Below, piece by piece: positions 31,547 to 41,459 of a stretch of DNA of 64,000 nucleotides. The stretch covers positions 12,586,001 through 12,650,000 of the forward strand of contig NC_067205.1 in the NCBI RefSeq assembly GCF_026262505.1, in the 5' to 3' direction. Both the position numbers and the translations under genes were made by a program. Within the stretch, counting starts at the first letter, position 1; the number at the start of each line of letters is the position of its first letter. Below the pieces are notes generated by a model. The model was not told the DNA's origin and did not search any database. It saw only the letters and a list, made by a program, of their open reading frames with translations. Source of the stretch: Trichomonas vaginalis G3. Lineage: Eukaryota; Parabasalia; Trichomonadida; Trichomonadidae.

Positions 31547-34072
31547 ATGCAACTTCCACAGAATTTTGATTATCACTTAACTCCAGCTGAGCAAAAAGCA
31601 ATAGAAAGGATAGTCCCACTTCACCAAGCGAAAATTCACCTTGCTTTCCGAGCAAATTTCATATATGAAAACAAAGAATACAATAATGCGGCGATTGCTT
31701 TATCAGAGCATATGATTACAATATGTACACCAGGATTTTTAATCTTTACATTGAAATTCTTTACATCATTTCATCTATTTAAGATTACATCAATTTCTAC
31801 ATTAGATGATCGAACAGCTGTCATTGAATATGGTAATGAATCAATTACTATATGCACTCCAGTATGTATGAGGTTCATCCGCAGCATTCTTCGCAATTTT
31901 ATTTTATCAAATCCGTCTTTACCTGCAAATCTAAGGTTTAAATTCACTTGCCACAACATGGACTTCTTCCCTCCATTCCATCCGAGCCTATCTCCTTCCC
32001 AAATTTTCCAATTTACTTATAATGCTTTTTGTTCTTATTACGATACGACTTATTACCACGAGATTCCTATGTTTTACCACAGCCTGTTAACATCAGGAAA
32101 CTGCATTTTCGATTTGACCAAACTTCCACTGAAAATTTTGGAATATGGCTTACAAGATTCAGCAGAATTGCGACCAATTACGTCCAGTTTAGTCTATACG
32201 CCATTTACGTATGGTTTTGTCTGTAATAACTTCACTCGCCACGACATTTTTCAATCAATAGCTCCGATTATCGAACAAAACGAAAGTATCAGGATAATTA
32301 AGATCACTGATGCCGAAGCTGTCGATGGCTGCGTTCAAATCGCTCATGCAATGGAAAATTCTCAAAATTCAAATATAGTTTACTGGGATTTCTCCAAAAA
32401 CAAGCTTACAGACACCGAGGCATTCACTGCAGCATTGTCAACATACAGAGCACCCGTGAAATCGATAAAACTGAACTTTTGCGAGTTATCAGATTTATCA
32501 ATTTCATTACTCTTCCAAAGCATCACGGCGAACGAATATATGCATGACATTGAAGAGATATCTTTATTAGGATCAAGAATTAACGCTTATAATGCGGATT
32601 TGATCATGGAATTCCTTCAAGAAATATTTCATAACGAATTCATACGATTAAAGTCATTACATTTATCGTATGTTAGTAATGTAGGCCAAATAATAGCATT
32701 TATCAGCCAGAGCGGCTTCCAAATTGAAAAGATTTCGATAACAAATACAAATCTTTCTGATTCCGGGGAAGTTCTTTGTGATTTCGTCCACAATGCTCCT
32801 AAATTAAAATACCTATGCTTAGATGGCTGTAAATTCCTAAAGGAAGACATGTTAATGCTGATAAATTCAATTGGAGTGAACGAACACGTAGAAAAGATAG
32901 ATTTATCATTGGCCGATGTAAATTTCAGTTCCGATGATTTTGAAGAGATTTTCAATTTCTTTTCTGAAAAAATTCCATTGAAAATCAGATCCCTTGTATT
33001 AGATGGCTGCAATATTTCTGTGGATAATCTAAGGTCATTTGTCCAGAAGTCCAGCGACTTCGTTCGTCTCTCCAAGCTTTCTCTTTCGAGAATCTTCAAA
33101 GAAGGCACTCCGAACATCTCCTACGAGTTATCGCAGATTGCAAACATCTCCACCTTGGAGTCTATCATCATTAGAGGTGACGATTCGCACAAATTAGGAA
33201 AAGATTTAATTCAATTAATTTGCGCTTTAAGAATTTCACCAACAATCAAGATGATTGACTTTTCCAATAATAATATAGGCGATATTGGCTTAAGATGTCT
33301 CACCAATCTCGTTTTGAGTTGCACAAATATCAAATCTGTTGTTTGTGACGGTTCCCATCCATCAGATTTCTCCCAAATAGCTTCTTACATGGATACATTG
33401 GCAACTGATTACTCCCTGCTCGCTGCTCCGCTTCCTGTTGAAGACATTTTCGATTTAATTGTCGGAGAAGAGGAAAATCTCATGAAAAGACGCATTTCGG
33501 AGATCACAAACCTCCAGACAAGGCTTGAAAACAACTTATCTAAGAACAGAGCACGCGAGGGAGTACATTCTGACCTTACAATGCAAGATGATGAAATTCT
33601 TAATGAAATTATCGACAAAGCAACAGTTGATTTAGCTGGATTGTTGTCTAATTATGAACTTAAGACACATGCTGCTATTACAAACGTTGTTGGTTTGCCT
33701 CTTCCGTTCGAACCTGAAATGAAACAACAAAATTCAATAGAAAACGATACAGAGGACACAGAAAACAACAACAATTACGTAAACAGCGAAATGATGGAAG
33801 TTGTGAGAGAAAATGGTTCCGAAATCGACGGATTACAGACATTACAGTTTAACTCACTGTTGATAAGACGTCCTGATGCTGCAGAAAGAGTTGGAAAGGC
33901 TGTTCACAGCATTTACCTCTACGAACTAGGTGAATCTGATTCTTATGACGATTACGATGAAGAAGAAGAGAATTTCGAGATTGAAGATGAAGAAGAACCA
34001 AAACCATCCGAATTCAATGTCGATGATGTAGAAATTGAAGAAAAAGATGCAGATGAAGAAAATACAAAATAA
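31547..34072 (+). CDS. Leucine-rich-repeat protein, CARMIL-like
   Basis: An 841-residue protein. The first 130 residues (MQLPQNFDYHLTPAEQKAIE and on) look like the PH-like lead domain of trichomonad CARMIL-type proteins. From about 230 to 650 there are ribonuclease-inhibitor-like LRRs of about 28 residues, e.g. L-K-S-L-H-L-S-Y, L-K-Y-L-C-L-D-G-C and I-K-M-I-D-F-S-N-N-N-I-G-D-I-G. The C-terminal 190 residues are charged and end in a run of Glu/Asp. CARMIL proteins regulate actin capping and membrane protrusion; this is inferred from architecture alone. The frame extends further upstream, but the two TCA initiators before the inner ATG argue for this start. Confidence 0.75.
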   Translation: MQLPQNFDYHLTPAEQKAIERIVPLHQAKIHLAFRANFIYENKEYNNAAIALSEHMITICTPGFLIFTLKFFTSFHLFKITSISTLDDRTAVIEYGNESITICTPVCMRFIRSILRNFILSNPSLPANLRFKFTCHNMDFFPPFHPSLSPSQIFQFTYNAFCSYYDTTYYHEIPMFYHSLLTSGNCIFDLTKLPLKILEYGLQDSAELRPITSSLVYTPFTYGFVCNNFTRHDIFQSIAPIIEQNESIRIIKITDAEAVDGCVQIAHAMENSQNSNIVYWDFSKNKLTDTEAFTAALSTYRAPVKSIKLNFCELSDLSISLLFQSITANEYMHDIEEISLLGSRINAYNADLIMEFLQEIFHNEFIRLKSLHLSYVSNVGQIIAFISQSGFQIEKISITNTNLSDSGEVLCDFVHNAPKLKYLCLDGCKFLKEDMLMLINSIGVNEHVEKIDLSLADVNFSSDDFEEIFNFFSEKIPLKIRSLVLDGCNISVDNLRSFVQKSSDFVRLSKLSLSRIFKEGTPNISYELSQIANISTLESIIIRGDDSHKLGKDLIQLICALRISPTIKMIDFSNNNIGDIGLRCLTNLVLSCTNIKSVVCDGSHPSDFSQIASYMDTLATDYSLLAAPLPVEDIFDLIVGEEENLMKRRISEITNLQTRLENNLSKNRAREGVHSDLTMQDDEILNEIIDKATVDLAGLLSNYELKTHAAITNVVGLPLPFEPEMKQQNSIENDTEDTENNNNYVNSEMMEVVRENGSEIDGLQTLQFNSLLIRRPDAAERVGKAVHSIYLYELGESDSYDDYDEEEENFEIEDEEEPKPSEFNVDDVEIEEKDADEENTK

Positions 34073-34371
34073 TTAACGAAAATGACTTGTTTATTATGTT
34101 ATATACTATATACATATTTGTTTTATATACTATAAACTGTTTATTTTTTTCATATTTTTTCTAAAATTAATCAAAAATAAAAAATAATCATGTAAGAAAT
34201 AAAAAATAAAATAAAACTCATAGTCACTAAACTAATTTGTGGAAGGTTTAATAAATCTGATTTTTTATAAACCGTTGAAAATAAAATTCAATGTTTTTCT
34301 CAATTTTCTGACATATTCAAAAATATAAAAATTTATAACAGAAAATTATTTCTGATTGTCATAAATATTTT
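34073..34371. other. Intergenic, very AT-rich
   Basis: Repeated TATATACTATA-type strings after the LRR gene and A/T homopolymers; nothing else is seen. Confidence 0.5.
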
Positions 34372-34378
34372 AAATCAT

Positions 34379-35866
34379 TAAGGATGTCAATTCGGAAAAT
34401 TGTTTTCGTTTTAGGAGAATATAATTTTCCATTTGGAAAATTTAAAAAGTGAGACGCGCAGGATTCGAACTTTTTTAAAAGTTGATTTAAATATATTCTA
34501 GTGTGGAATCTAAGGATAATATCATATTTAAAATAAGAATATACGAGTTTAGGTAGTATTATTTTTTTCGATAAATTTGAGAGTATGTACGTTTAGGGCA
34601 TCAAAAGTGTCAATTCGCTCAGCGAAAGCTGAGCTAGCTTCGTTCTCGAAAAAATAGGGAAGAAGTGAAGGAGAGTGATACAGATGTTGACACATTCATG
34701 TAATTTCAACAAATTTGATCAAATTGAAATTCAATGAAATTCAATTCACTTCATATCCTTCAGTCAGTACATTGACATCCTTCTACATCACAATGATAAC
34801 TCGGGAATCAATAGTTCTACAACTAACTCAGAAAAAAAACAAGATTTTTACTTCCAGCTTGCAGCTTTTAAAAAGTTTCGATGATAAAAATCACTCTACT
34901 CTTGTTTATAGATATGTGATGATAGTAGGTAAACGTATTCTTATTGATTTTAATAAAAATATTTTTACGAAAATCTGAACCAATTACAGAGTTATTCATA
35001 AAGTTTATGATAACTGTAATTATTTCATCTTTGTTTTATATTTGAATAAACAATTTAATTTAAATTGCATAATATTTTTTGGTTGAAAGACAGGAAACTT
35101 AGTTGAGTTTGTATTATTTTTATCGTTTAATTCATCGTATCAGTGAGTGATCCAGATATTTAAGATATTTAGAAAAAAATTATTAATTTGATTAACAAAT
35201 TTTAATCAAAATAGCAAAAATCTATTTGATAGCTGTAAACAAACAATAATTTTTATTTCAAGCAAAATCACTTATTTTCATCTAAACGTATAAAATTGTC
35301 AATTTTATAAAAATAAATTGAAAATTTCAAGAAATGTAAAGGAGAGTAATATTTTTCAATTTTCTTTTTTCTTTGTCTCAAATATTTTCTGTTGGGAATT
35401 TTCTTGTTATCAAAAAATAATTTTAATATTTGTTTATTTTATTACATACAATAAAATTTTAAAAAACTCTATTTCTTCTCAAGAAAATTTTTTTCCTTCA
35501 TATGAAGAAACATTTTGTTCTCCATTTGATACTGAGTCTAAATCTCGATTTTTGAATTTTCTTCTTTCCAAATTTCTTTTTCCAAATTAGAAGTTTAATT
35601 CAAATTTTCAATAGTTTATATATTTTCTCAAACCGTCTCAGATTTTCTCACTTTTTAGGGATTTTCTCTCAAAATATACAAAAATAGTAATATCAATATA
35701 TGTGTCTAATATACTTTAAAACCATCGTGACAAAATTCAAAAACGAAGAGTTCTTCTCTCCAAGTTTTTTTCAAAATCAAAAAAATGAGATAAAAAAGTA
35801 CGTTTGGAAAATTCATTTTTAGCATTTTAGGAATTTTCTCACTTTTCTTCCAAATTGACATCCTTA
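34379..35866. mobile_element. 1.5-kb inverted-repeat element, non-autonomous
   Basis: The left end TAAGGATGTCAATTCGGAA is matched by an inverted copy at the right end with one difference. AAATCAT (or AAATCATT) flanks both sides as a 7-8-base target duplication. The interior holds no credible gene. It contains a perfect GAAA-loop hairpin and a 20-base string resembling the 3' arm of a tRNA. The 8-base duplication would fit a hAT-like or similar cut-and-paste family. Confidence 0.72.
34617..34634 (+). other. Perfect 7-bp stem with GAAA tetraloop
   Basis: GCTCAGC, GAAA, GCTGAGC. In RNA this would be a stable GNRA-capped hairpin. It stands out in an otherwise A/T sequence, and AGCTAGCTTCG follows directly. 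It lies inside the 1.5-kb element. Confidence 0.6.
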
Positions 35867-35971
35867 AAATCATTTAATTTATTTTATTTCAAAATTTAAA
35901 ATTTTAATATTTAATTATATAAATTAAAATAAACATTTTTACAAATTTTTATAAAAAAATATGTGACATAT

Positions 35972-36190
35972 CGTTTTACCACAATTCAAAATAATTAATG
36001 TTGATAAATGTATTTAATATGTAATATTAAACATATTTTGCGCGAGAAGTGAGTTGTGGTAACTTTCGTGGATATCCATCGTTCATTTTATGGTAAAAAT
36101 TCTCAATTTGTGGGGAAAGTTCTCAATTTTGTGGTAATTTTTATGTACCACAACTCAATTTGTGGTCACTTCATCTTACCACGTGGTAAG
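35972..36190. repeat. Cluster of ACCACAA / TTGTGGT motifs
   Basis: At least six copies of TTGTGGT-type text in both orientations lie within about 215 bases, including a palindrome ACCACAACTCAATTTGTGGT and TTACCACGTGGTAA near the right side. Spacing is irregular. This could be a small degraded inverted-repeat element or a protein-binding cluster. Confidence 0.55.
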
Positions 36191-36460
36191 TTTTTATAAA
36201 ACTCTTTATTTACCATTGATTTCTGATTTAATATCAATATCTTGAATAATCAAGCATATCTATCGCTTTAAATTTTATTCTCTAATTCCAAAAAAAATTC
36301 AAAAATCAAAAAAGAGAAAGGGACAGACTAGCCCATTGTCACTTTTTAATTTCGCAAATGAACGCTTATGGAGTGGAGTTTTTTGGGTAAATCTGATTTG
36401 CTTATAAATGAAATAAAATCAAAAGAAACCATATTGGCATTATATTATGCAAAAATAAAT

Positions 36461-37032
36461 GATCTTACTTAGTACTTTTAAAGTTAATTTCAGAAAAAAT
36501 TTGACACAATGGTATCCGGCACATACAAGTTGTGTACAACCAAAATATAAGTTGGTTTAAACATATATTGCTATATCTCATGATCTTACTTAGTACTTTT
36601 AAAGTTAATTTCAGAAAAAATTTGACACAATGGTATCCGGCACATACAAGTTGTGTACAACCAAAATATAAGTTGGTTTAAACATATATTGCTATATCTC
36701 ATGATCTTACTTAGTACTTTTAAAGTTAATTTCAGAAAAAATTTGACACAATGGTATCCGGCACATACAAGTTGTGTACAACCAAAATATAAGTTGGTTT
36801 AAACATATATTGCTATATCTCATGATCTTACTTAGTACTTTTAAAGTTAATTTCAGAAAAAATTTGACACAATGGTATCCGGCACATACAAGTTGTGTAC
36901 AACCAAAATATAAGTTGGTTTAAACATATATTGCTATATCTCATGATCTTACTTAGTACTTTTAAAGTTAATTTCAGAAAAAATTTGACACAATGGTATC
37001 CGGCACATACAAGTTGTGTACAACCAAAATTT
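36461..37032. repeat. Tandem array, 121-bp unit, 4.7 copies
   Basis: Units start GATCTTACTTAGTACTTTTA at 36,461, 36,582, 36,703, 36,824 and 36,945 and look identical. The last is cut short after TTGTGTACAACCAAAAT. Each unit has TTTGACACAATGG, similar to promoter-like text elsewhere in the window. The array lies upstream of the zinc-finger frame. Confidence 0.97.
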
Positions 37033-37190
37033 CATATCCCTAGTTTTACATTTATGTTTAGTTTTATTTCACCTAATTTTCAAAGATCATAATTGAATTA
37101 GATGGCCAAGCTATTCAAAACATGACCAAGCTTATCAAAATAAGATCAATATATTCAAAATTCTTTATTCTTTCAAATCATTTCATTTTA

Positions 37191-37596
37191 ATGCAGATCC
37201 AAGATCACGAACTCACATATATCGAGTTGCTTAAGTATGGAGTGCAACAAGAAATCCAAGCAGGTTGTAGTTATTCATATAAAACTAGGAAAGAAAGAAA
37301 TCAAATCCAATTTAATTGTAAGTGGCCGAATTGTCCATGTCGCTTCCTTGTTGATACACTTCCCGATGACAAGTACCACATACGAAAAATGTATTAACAC
37401 CCACAATCATTCTGCCCCTTTTCCAAACAAATCACAACAAATTACATCATATTTTTATAGATCTTATTTAACAAGATATTTTGAATCAAATCAAGACCGT
37501 GTTTACGCACAATTAAGGTGTTTCAAAGATCTTAATATCCCATTTGATAGTGGGATCATTCCGGAAATGTTTCAACAAGAGATTTCGAAGAAATGA
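37191..37596 (+). pseudogene. FLYWCH/FAR1-type zinc-finger protein of a Mutator-like element
   Basis: From the ATG (MQIQDHELTYIELLKYGVQQ), preceded by a TCATTTT initiator seven bases away, the frame gives a C-x(n)-C finger (FNCKWPNCPCRFLVDTLPDD) and then stops. An overlapping frame supplies the missing THNHS histidine pair and continues DRVYAQLRCFKDLNIPFDSG to 37,596. So one frameshift near 37,390 separates the two. A further short coding-like stretch (LEAVQKGLKNDTLDPNIVYS and on) follows on the far side of the Maverick at 57,717-57,813. Fingers of this type bind DNA at transposon ends. It looks short for a full transposase. Confidence 0.6.
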
Positions 37597-37634
37597 CACA
37601 ATTTAAAAAAAGTCGAATGCATCAGTATGCTTGA

Positions 37635-38323
37635 AGTTAGTATACATATCAAGGGTACGACGGCACTGCGTTCCACCGTACCCATTATATGTGAATTTGA
37701 CACTTTACAAAACCGTTAACGTATATTTTACAATACAAACGACAACACTAACTTAACCTTAAATATTTACAAAGCCGCCAACCACTTCACCTCACTAATG
37801 TAAAAATAAACGTTCTCACTTACAAAAGTATTGCAACTCCTCCCATTGCTGTGCTTCATATAACAGCTCATAATCTTCTGACTCACTTTCTTCTTCATAT
37901 AGGTCAAAATCACTGTCATAGTTTATACCTGTAAGTTTTGACAAAGCTAATGAAACACGCTTACCGTTTGTATCATATGCTTGTATAAACTTTCCATTAT
38001 GCTTGTAGTCATAAACGCTCAAACTAACTTTACCCTTTCTCCCTCGTATCTGATAGAATGTATTTTCACGAGGAACGAAGAACAAATTCTTGAACTCATG
38101 ACCGTTGTAGTTTGTTATCTCAATAGTTTTCGTCATTTATATAAAAATATAAAAATAAAAAAAAAATAAAAAAAAAAAAATAAACTTAAAATTAATGATA
38201 TCACCACCCTCACACGTATGAAAACATAGCGCAAAAATAAATTTAGGTGAAGTGGTGAAATCTCACCTCTTTTTTCACCTCTTTTTTCACCTCATGAATT
38301 CATTGCTTTATAACTCTCTTCCT
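37635..38323. repeat. Maverick 1 left terminal inverted repeat
   Basis: About 689 bases matching the right terminal repeat in inverse. Differences are confined mainly to a run of A with scattered T just upstream of the internal gene. It contains a terminal hairpin, the AAAATAAACGTT motif, a complete small gene and a block of GAGGTGAAAAAA repeats (on the minus strand). Confidence 0.95.
37816..38136 (-). CDS. Small Maverick protein encoded inside the terminal repeat (left copy)
   Basis: A 106-residue protein, identical to the copy in the right terminal repeat. The N-terminal half is basic with beta character (NYNGHEFKNLFFVPRENTFY; IRGRKGKVSLSVY). The C-terminal third is acidic (DLYEEESESEDYELLYEAQQ). 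A 109-residue relative lies at 61,278-61,607 in Maverick 2. Position at both ends, pointing outward, is unusual for a structural gene and may suit an early or end-binding protein. No family is recognised. Confidence 0.75.
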   Translation of the reverse strand: MTKTIEITNYNGHEFKNLFFVPRENTFYQIRGRKGKVSLSVYDYKHNGKFIQAYDTNGKRVSLALSKLTGINYDSDFDLYEEESESEDYELLYEAQQWEELQYFCK

Positions 38324-38545
38324 TTCTCCAACTCTTCTAACTTCTTCCTAAGTTCAGCAATGTTGTCCTCATGAAGTTTAATCTTCCTTAATATACCTTC
38401 TCTATCTAATGGTTGCTTTATCTTTCTAAACTGAACTCTACCATCCTTCATAGTATGAACGTAAAAATTCTGGAACCGCTCCTGATTTAATGTATTCTAC
38501 CAAAAATTTTTGTTTCATTGCTTCAGTGACTTTAGTCGTCATTTT
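38310..38545 (-). pseudogene. Maverick small coiled-coil protein, broken copy
   Basis: Broken relative of the intact 80-residue gene at 61,646-61,888 in Maverick 2. Its 3' part runs into the end of the terminal inverted repeat. The intact relative predicts a basic first half and a leucine-heptad coiled coil at the C-terminus. About one or two breaks. Confidence 0.7.
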
Positions 38546-38592
38546 ACTCTAAATAAAATGTTCAAATAAAATAAAACTAACGTTATTTTTTT

Positions 38593-39050
38593 TCAGTAAG
38601 GAAACGCAGGAGTTTTACGATTTATTTGAGGCGTAGGTTCTGGTTTAAATGTTGGAGTCGGTTTAGGAGTTGACTTTTGAACAGGAGTTTGTACTTTCAT
38701 AGGTTCAGGAGTCATTGAAGGTTTTGCTTGTGAAGGCGTTGGTTTTGGCGATGGTGTCGGAGTTTGTTCAAATTCAGCTACTTCAGTATTATTTATAACA
38801 TTTGCTTTATTTCTTTTCAACATCATTACTGCTCCTGCTGTAGCTAGCAAACTAGTGGGAGACCATATTTTATATAAGGACTTGACCAAATGCTATTTTT
38901 GACAGGAGCTGGTGGAACACCTAACCTTGGTGAGACTGCTCTTTGCCATTGTGCAGCTCGTAAGAAATATTCAATAGGTGCTCCATAATCGTTTGGTAAA
39001 GTTTGTTTCATAGATGGTGAAGGTTCACGAGAGCTTGATGAAGAACTCAT
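38593..39050 (-). pseudogene. Maverick membrane protein with Pro/Thr-rich tail, broken copy
   Basis: Relative of the intact 152-residue gene in Maverick 2 (61,937-62,395). It has a Ser-rich start (MSSSSSSREPSP), one membrane segment and a long Thr/Pro/Lys tail (TPTPSPKPTPS). About one break. In capsid-bearing elements such small membrane proteins may be minor virion components, but this is inference. Confidence 0.72.
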
Positions 39051-39080
39051 TTATAAGCTTTAAAAATAAACGTTCATCCT

Positions 39081-40655
39081 TTATTCTTCACTGTCGTCAG
39101 TTGCTAAGTTATAGTCGTCAAGTCTTATTATTGGTATGCCTGACTGTCTTACTTGTATTGCAAAGCAACAATCCCTCATAAATCCAATAAGTGGCTTTGG
39201 TACGTTTTCAGTTGCTAGTTCAATAGGTCCTTTAACAGACAATTTGTATGTTATTGGAGCAGTAGATGTTTGACCTTGCTGGAAGCAAAAGTCCACTTCT
39301 GTTGGAAAACCACATAAGAAATGTGTGTTGTCATAGCTATCCCATTTATGTTCCACACTACCATCATCCACCAATGACCTCATAACATCTTCATTAAATC
39401 CTATCATATCATTGTTTGTATTGCAGGCGTTCGCAACCATTTCATAAAATACAGGTCCATATGATTTTTCAGGTTCTGCAGGCATATTTCCATAAGCTCC
39501 CATGGAAAGCTGAAGATATTTAAACTTAGGGTTCTCAAAATTAACATAATAGTTGTCTTTCTTTCTAAATAGTGCCCAAATACTTTTAACATTAATAGGC
39601 GTATAAGCTGCTGTAAATGTTGCACTTGAACTATCTGTATTCTTTGAGAATGAACCGTCCATAGGAATCCAATCCATAACTTTAACAGGAAAACATAAAG
39701 CCTCGTTTGTATAATGTTCTACAAGTTCTGTATAAATGTTAGGGTCTAAAGAGAATGACTTTGGATGAATGAAACATTCATTAAAATCCATCTTTGTTCG
39801 AAATAGTTGCTGGGTTACAGTTGTAATAGTAACTGTTCCACTAGCTTCTACTGCCTTCGTTATCATAGTGAATGGTTCATTCCATGGAACAAATTTATTT
39901 GTCGGTGGATTTGAATCTGAAGCAAATGCAACTTTAAGAGTTGGATTGAAAGCAATGATATCATTTACAGATATAGATGTGCATTGTAAGGCGTCGCTAC
40001 TGAACTTTACTTTAAGCTGAATGTTTCCTGCAAAAGCTGGAATAAATCGAATAGCTTCTAATGGAAGGAATCTTCTAACAGGAATTCTTAAACGAAGCTT
40101 AAAATCAAATGATTTTCCTGCTGTAATTGGACCACTAACAATTTGTCCTGTTCTGCATGTTCCCGAATGACTCCATACATCTTCATGTCGAGTCTTTGAA
40201 AAAACATCTACTTTCTTTATTTGTTCGGTAGTTTGTGAGTTTGAAGTTATATATGCTTCTTCTCTTGCGTTGTCTTGAGAATATACGATACGACCATTTG
40301 CAAGGATTTGATATCCAGCAACTGCATAGAAAGCGTCATCAAAACCAATCCAAAATCCTGGTGGGTTTGTTTTATTGGAACCTGAACCAATTTCTTTATC
40401 TACAATAAATTGACCTTCCATTTTATACGTAATGAATGTATTGTAAAGGTCCAACATATTTTCACCAGGAGGTGAGAGATTGAATGTTACCCATGTGTTA
40501 TCTTTAGCAGTTCCAGGTTGTGATGGAATCTTTGCGTCAGAATATTTTCTATTAGTGTCACCAATTTGAACTGCATTGTCTATGATATCGAAATATGAGC
40601 GAATCTGATGAATATGCTCTGCTGGAGTAAATTCGTTTAACTGTTCGTTCTGCAT
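39081..40655 (-). CDS. Major-capsid-like protein of Maverick 1
   Basis: A whole-looking frame of 524 residues, rich in beta-strand text, with blocks such as TWVTFNLSPPGENMLDLYNT, PVRRFLPLEAIRFIPAFAG and IQLKVKFSSDALQC. Length and strand content fit the double jelly-roll major capsid protein of Mavericks/Polintons, and the gene sits next to small structural-type genes in both copies of the element. It is almost identical to the copy in Maverick 2. The assignment is by size, fold-like pattern and context, not by a search. Confidence 0.68.
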   Translation of the reverse strand: MQNEQLNEFTPAEHIHQIRSYFDIIDNAVQIGDTNRKYSDAKIPSQPGTAKDNTWVTFNLSPPGENMLDLYNTFITYKMEGQFIVDKEIGSGSNKTNPPGFWIGFDDAFYAVAGYQILANGRIVYSQDNAREEAYITSNSQTTEQIKKVDVFSKTRHEDVWSHSGTCRTGQIVSGPITAGKSFDFKLRLRIPVRRFLPLEAIRFIPAFAGNIQLKVKFSSDALQCTSISVNDIIAFNPTLKVAFASDSNPPTNKFVPWNEPFTMITKAVEASGTVTITTVTQQLFRTKMDFNECFIHPKSFSLDPNIYTELVEHYTNEALCFPVKVMDWIPMDGSFSKNTDSSSATFTAAYTPINVKSIWALFRKKDNYYVNFENPKFKYLQLSMGAYGNMPAEPEKSYGPVFYEMVANACNTNNDMIGFNEDVMRSLVDDGSVEHKWDSYDNTHFLCGFPTEVDFCFQQGQTSTAPITYKLSVKGPIELATENVPKPLIGFMRDCCFAIQVRQSGIPIIRLDDYNLATDDSEE

Positions 40656-40682
40656 GTATTTACTTCGGATAAAAATATCTAT

Positions 40683-41117
40683 TTACTTCATTATTCTCAC
40701 TCTTCTTCTTGGCATTCGTGGTGGAAGTTGTTTCTTGACATTTTCAATGAACTGTACATTCTCTTTTGTCTCAACTTCTTTCACTGGTGGGTCAGGGTTC
40801 TTTGACTCGGTTTGTTTTTCAATGAAATTCACGAACTTTGCAATAAGCTCTTGGTTCGTTATTGAAAGAACATCTGGCTTCTTTTCTTCTGGTTCTATTG
40901 ACTTTTCAGTTTGAATAGAAGGCTTAACATGGGCTTCGTGGACTTCACCCTTGCCATGCACCTTAATGTTGTCGCTCTCTGCATTCGCTAATGGTACCTT
41001 TCTTTTTCTTACATATATTTTACCATCTTTACTCTGACTTACATAATAGAAAGGATGTTGTATTCCTCTGGCGTCATTTAATATAATAGACTCTCGTTCT
41101 GATTTTGACAAGCTCAT
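40683..41117 (-). CDS. Small basic Maverick protein, unknown
   Basis: A 144-residue protein. The N-terminus resembles the KDGRVQFRKIKQPL region of the neighbouring small gene (here KDGKIYVRKRKVPLANAE). A charged middle (EPEEKKPDVLSI) leads to a strongly basic end (PPRMPRRRVRIMK). It lies directly upstream of the capsid-like gene on the same strand with a 27-bp gap. A DNA-condensing or capsid-lining role would suit the basic tail, but that is inference. Confidence 0.6.
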   Translation of the reverse strand: MSLSKSERESIILNDARGIQHPFYYVSQSKDGKIYVRKRKVPLANAESDNIKVHGKGEVHEAHVKPSIQTEKSIEPEEKKPDVLSITNQELIAKFVNFIEKQTESKNPDPPVKEVETKENVQFIENVKKQLPPRMPRRRVRIMK

Positions 41118-41162
41118 TTTACATCGGTTAAAGTTTTAATTTAGTTTTTTATCTACAGTCAA

Positions 41163-41436
41163 ATGACTCAGTCAAATCCTACGGACAAGACCCCAAGGGG
41201 TCATAGATGTTGAAGCATTGAAGAAAGAAATTCGCGAGCAAATTTTATCCGAACTGAAGGAACAAAAACCAGAACAAAAGCCAGAGAGACCAAAGAGAAA
41301 ACTTAGTGAAAAACAACTAGCTGCATTAGCTGCTGGAAGACAGAAGAACCCACGTTTGCTGGCGAAAAAAGCTAGAGAAGAAGCAAAAGCAAAGGAAGAA
41401 CAAAAAGCAAAGGAAGCTGAAGCAAAGAAAGAGTAA
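41163..41436 (+). pseudogene. Maverick short Lys/Glu-rich protein
   Basis: The visible frame encodes a highly charged helical peptide with PEQKPERPKRKLSEKQLAAL and alternating KAKEEQKAKEAE, predicted coiled coil. A GACCCCAAGGGGTC palindrome lies near its head. It appears broken (about one break). It is divergent from the preceding gene with a gap of about 50 bp. Confidence 0.5.
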
Positions 41437-41459
41437 ATGGTTTATTTTTTCCGAATTAA

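Noticed and set aside
34440-34520. Complete tRNA gene on the minus strand
   Set aside because: Only the T-arm and acceptor 3' side match; anticodon and D arms are absent.
34715-35590. Two short open frames (87 and 90 codons) in the 1.5-kb element
   Set aside because: Composition is that of random AT-rich sequence, with no initiator or family resemblance.
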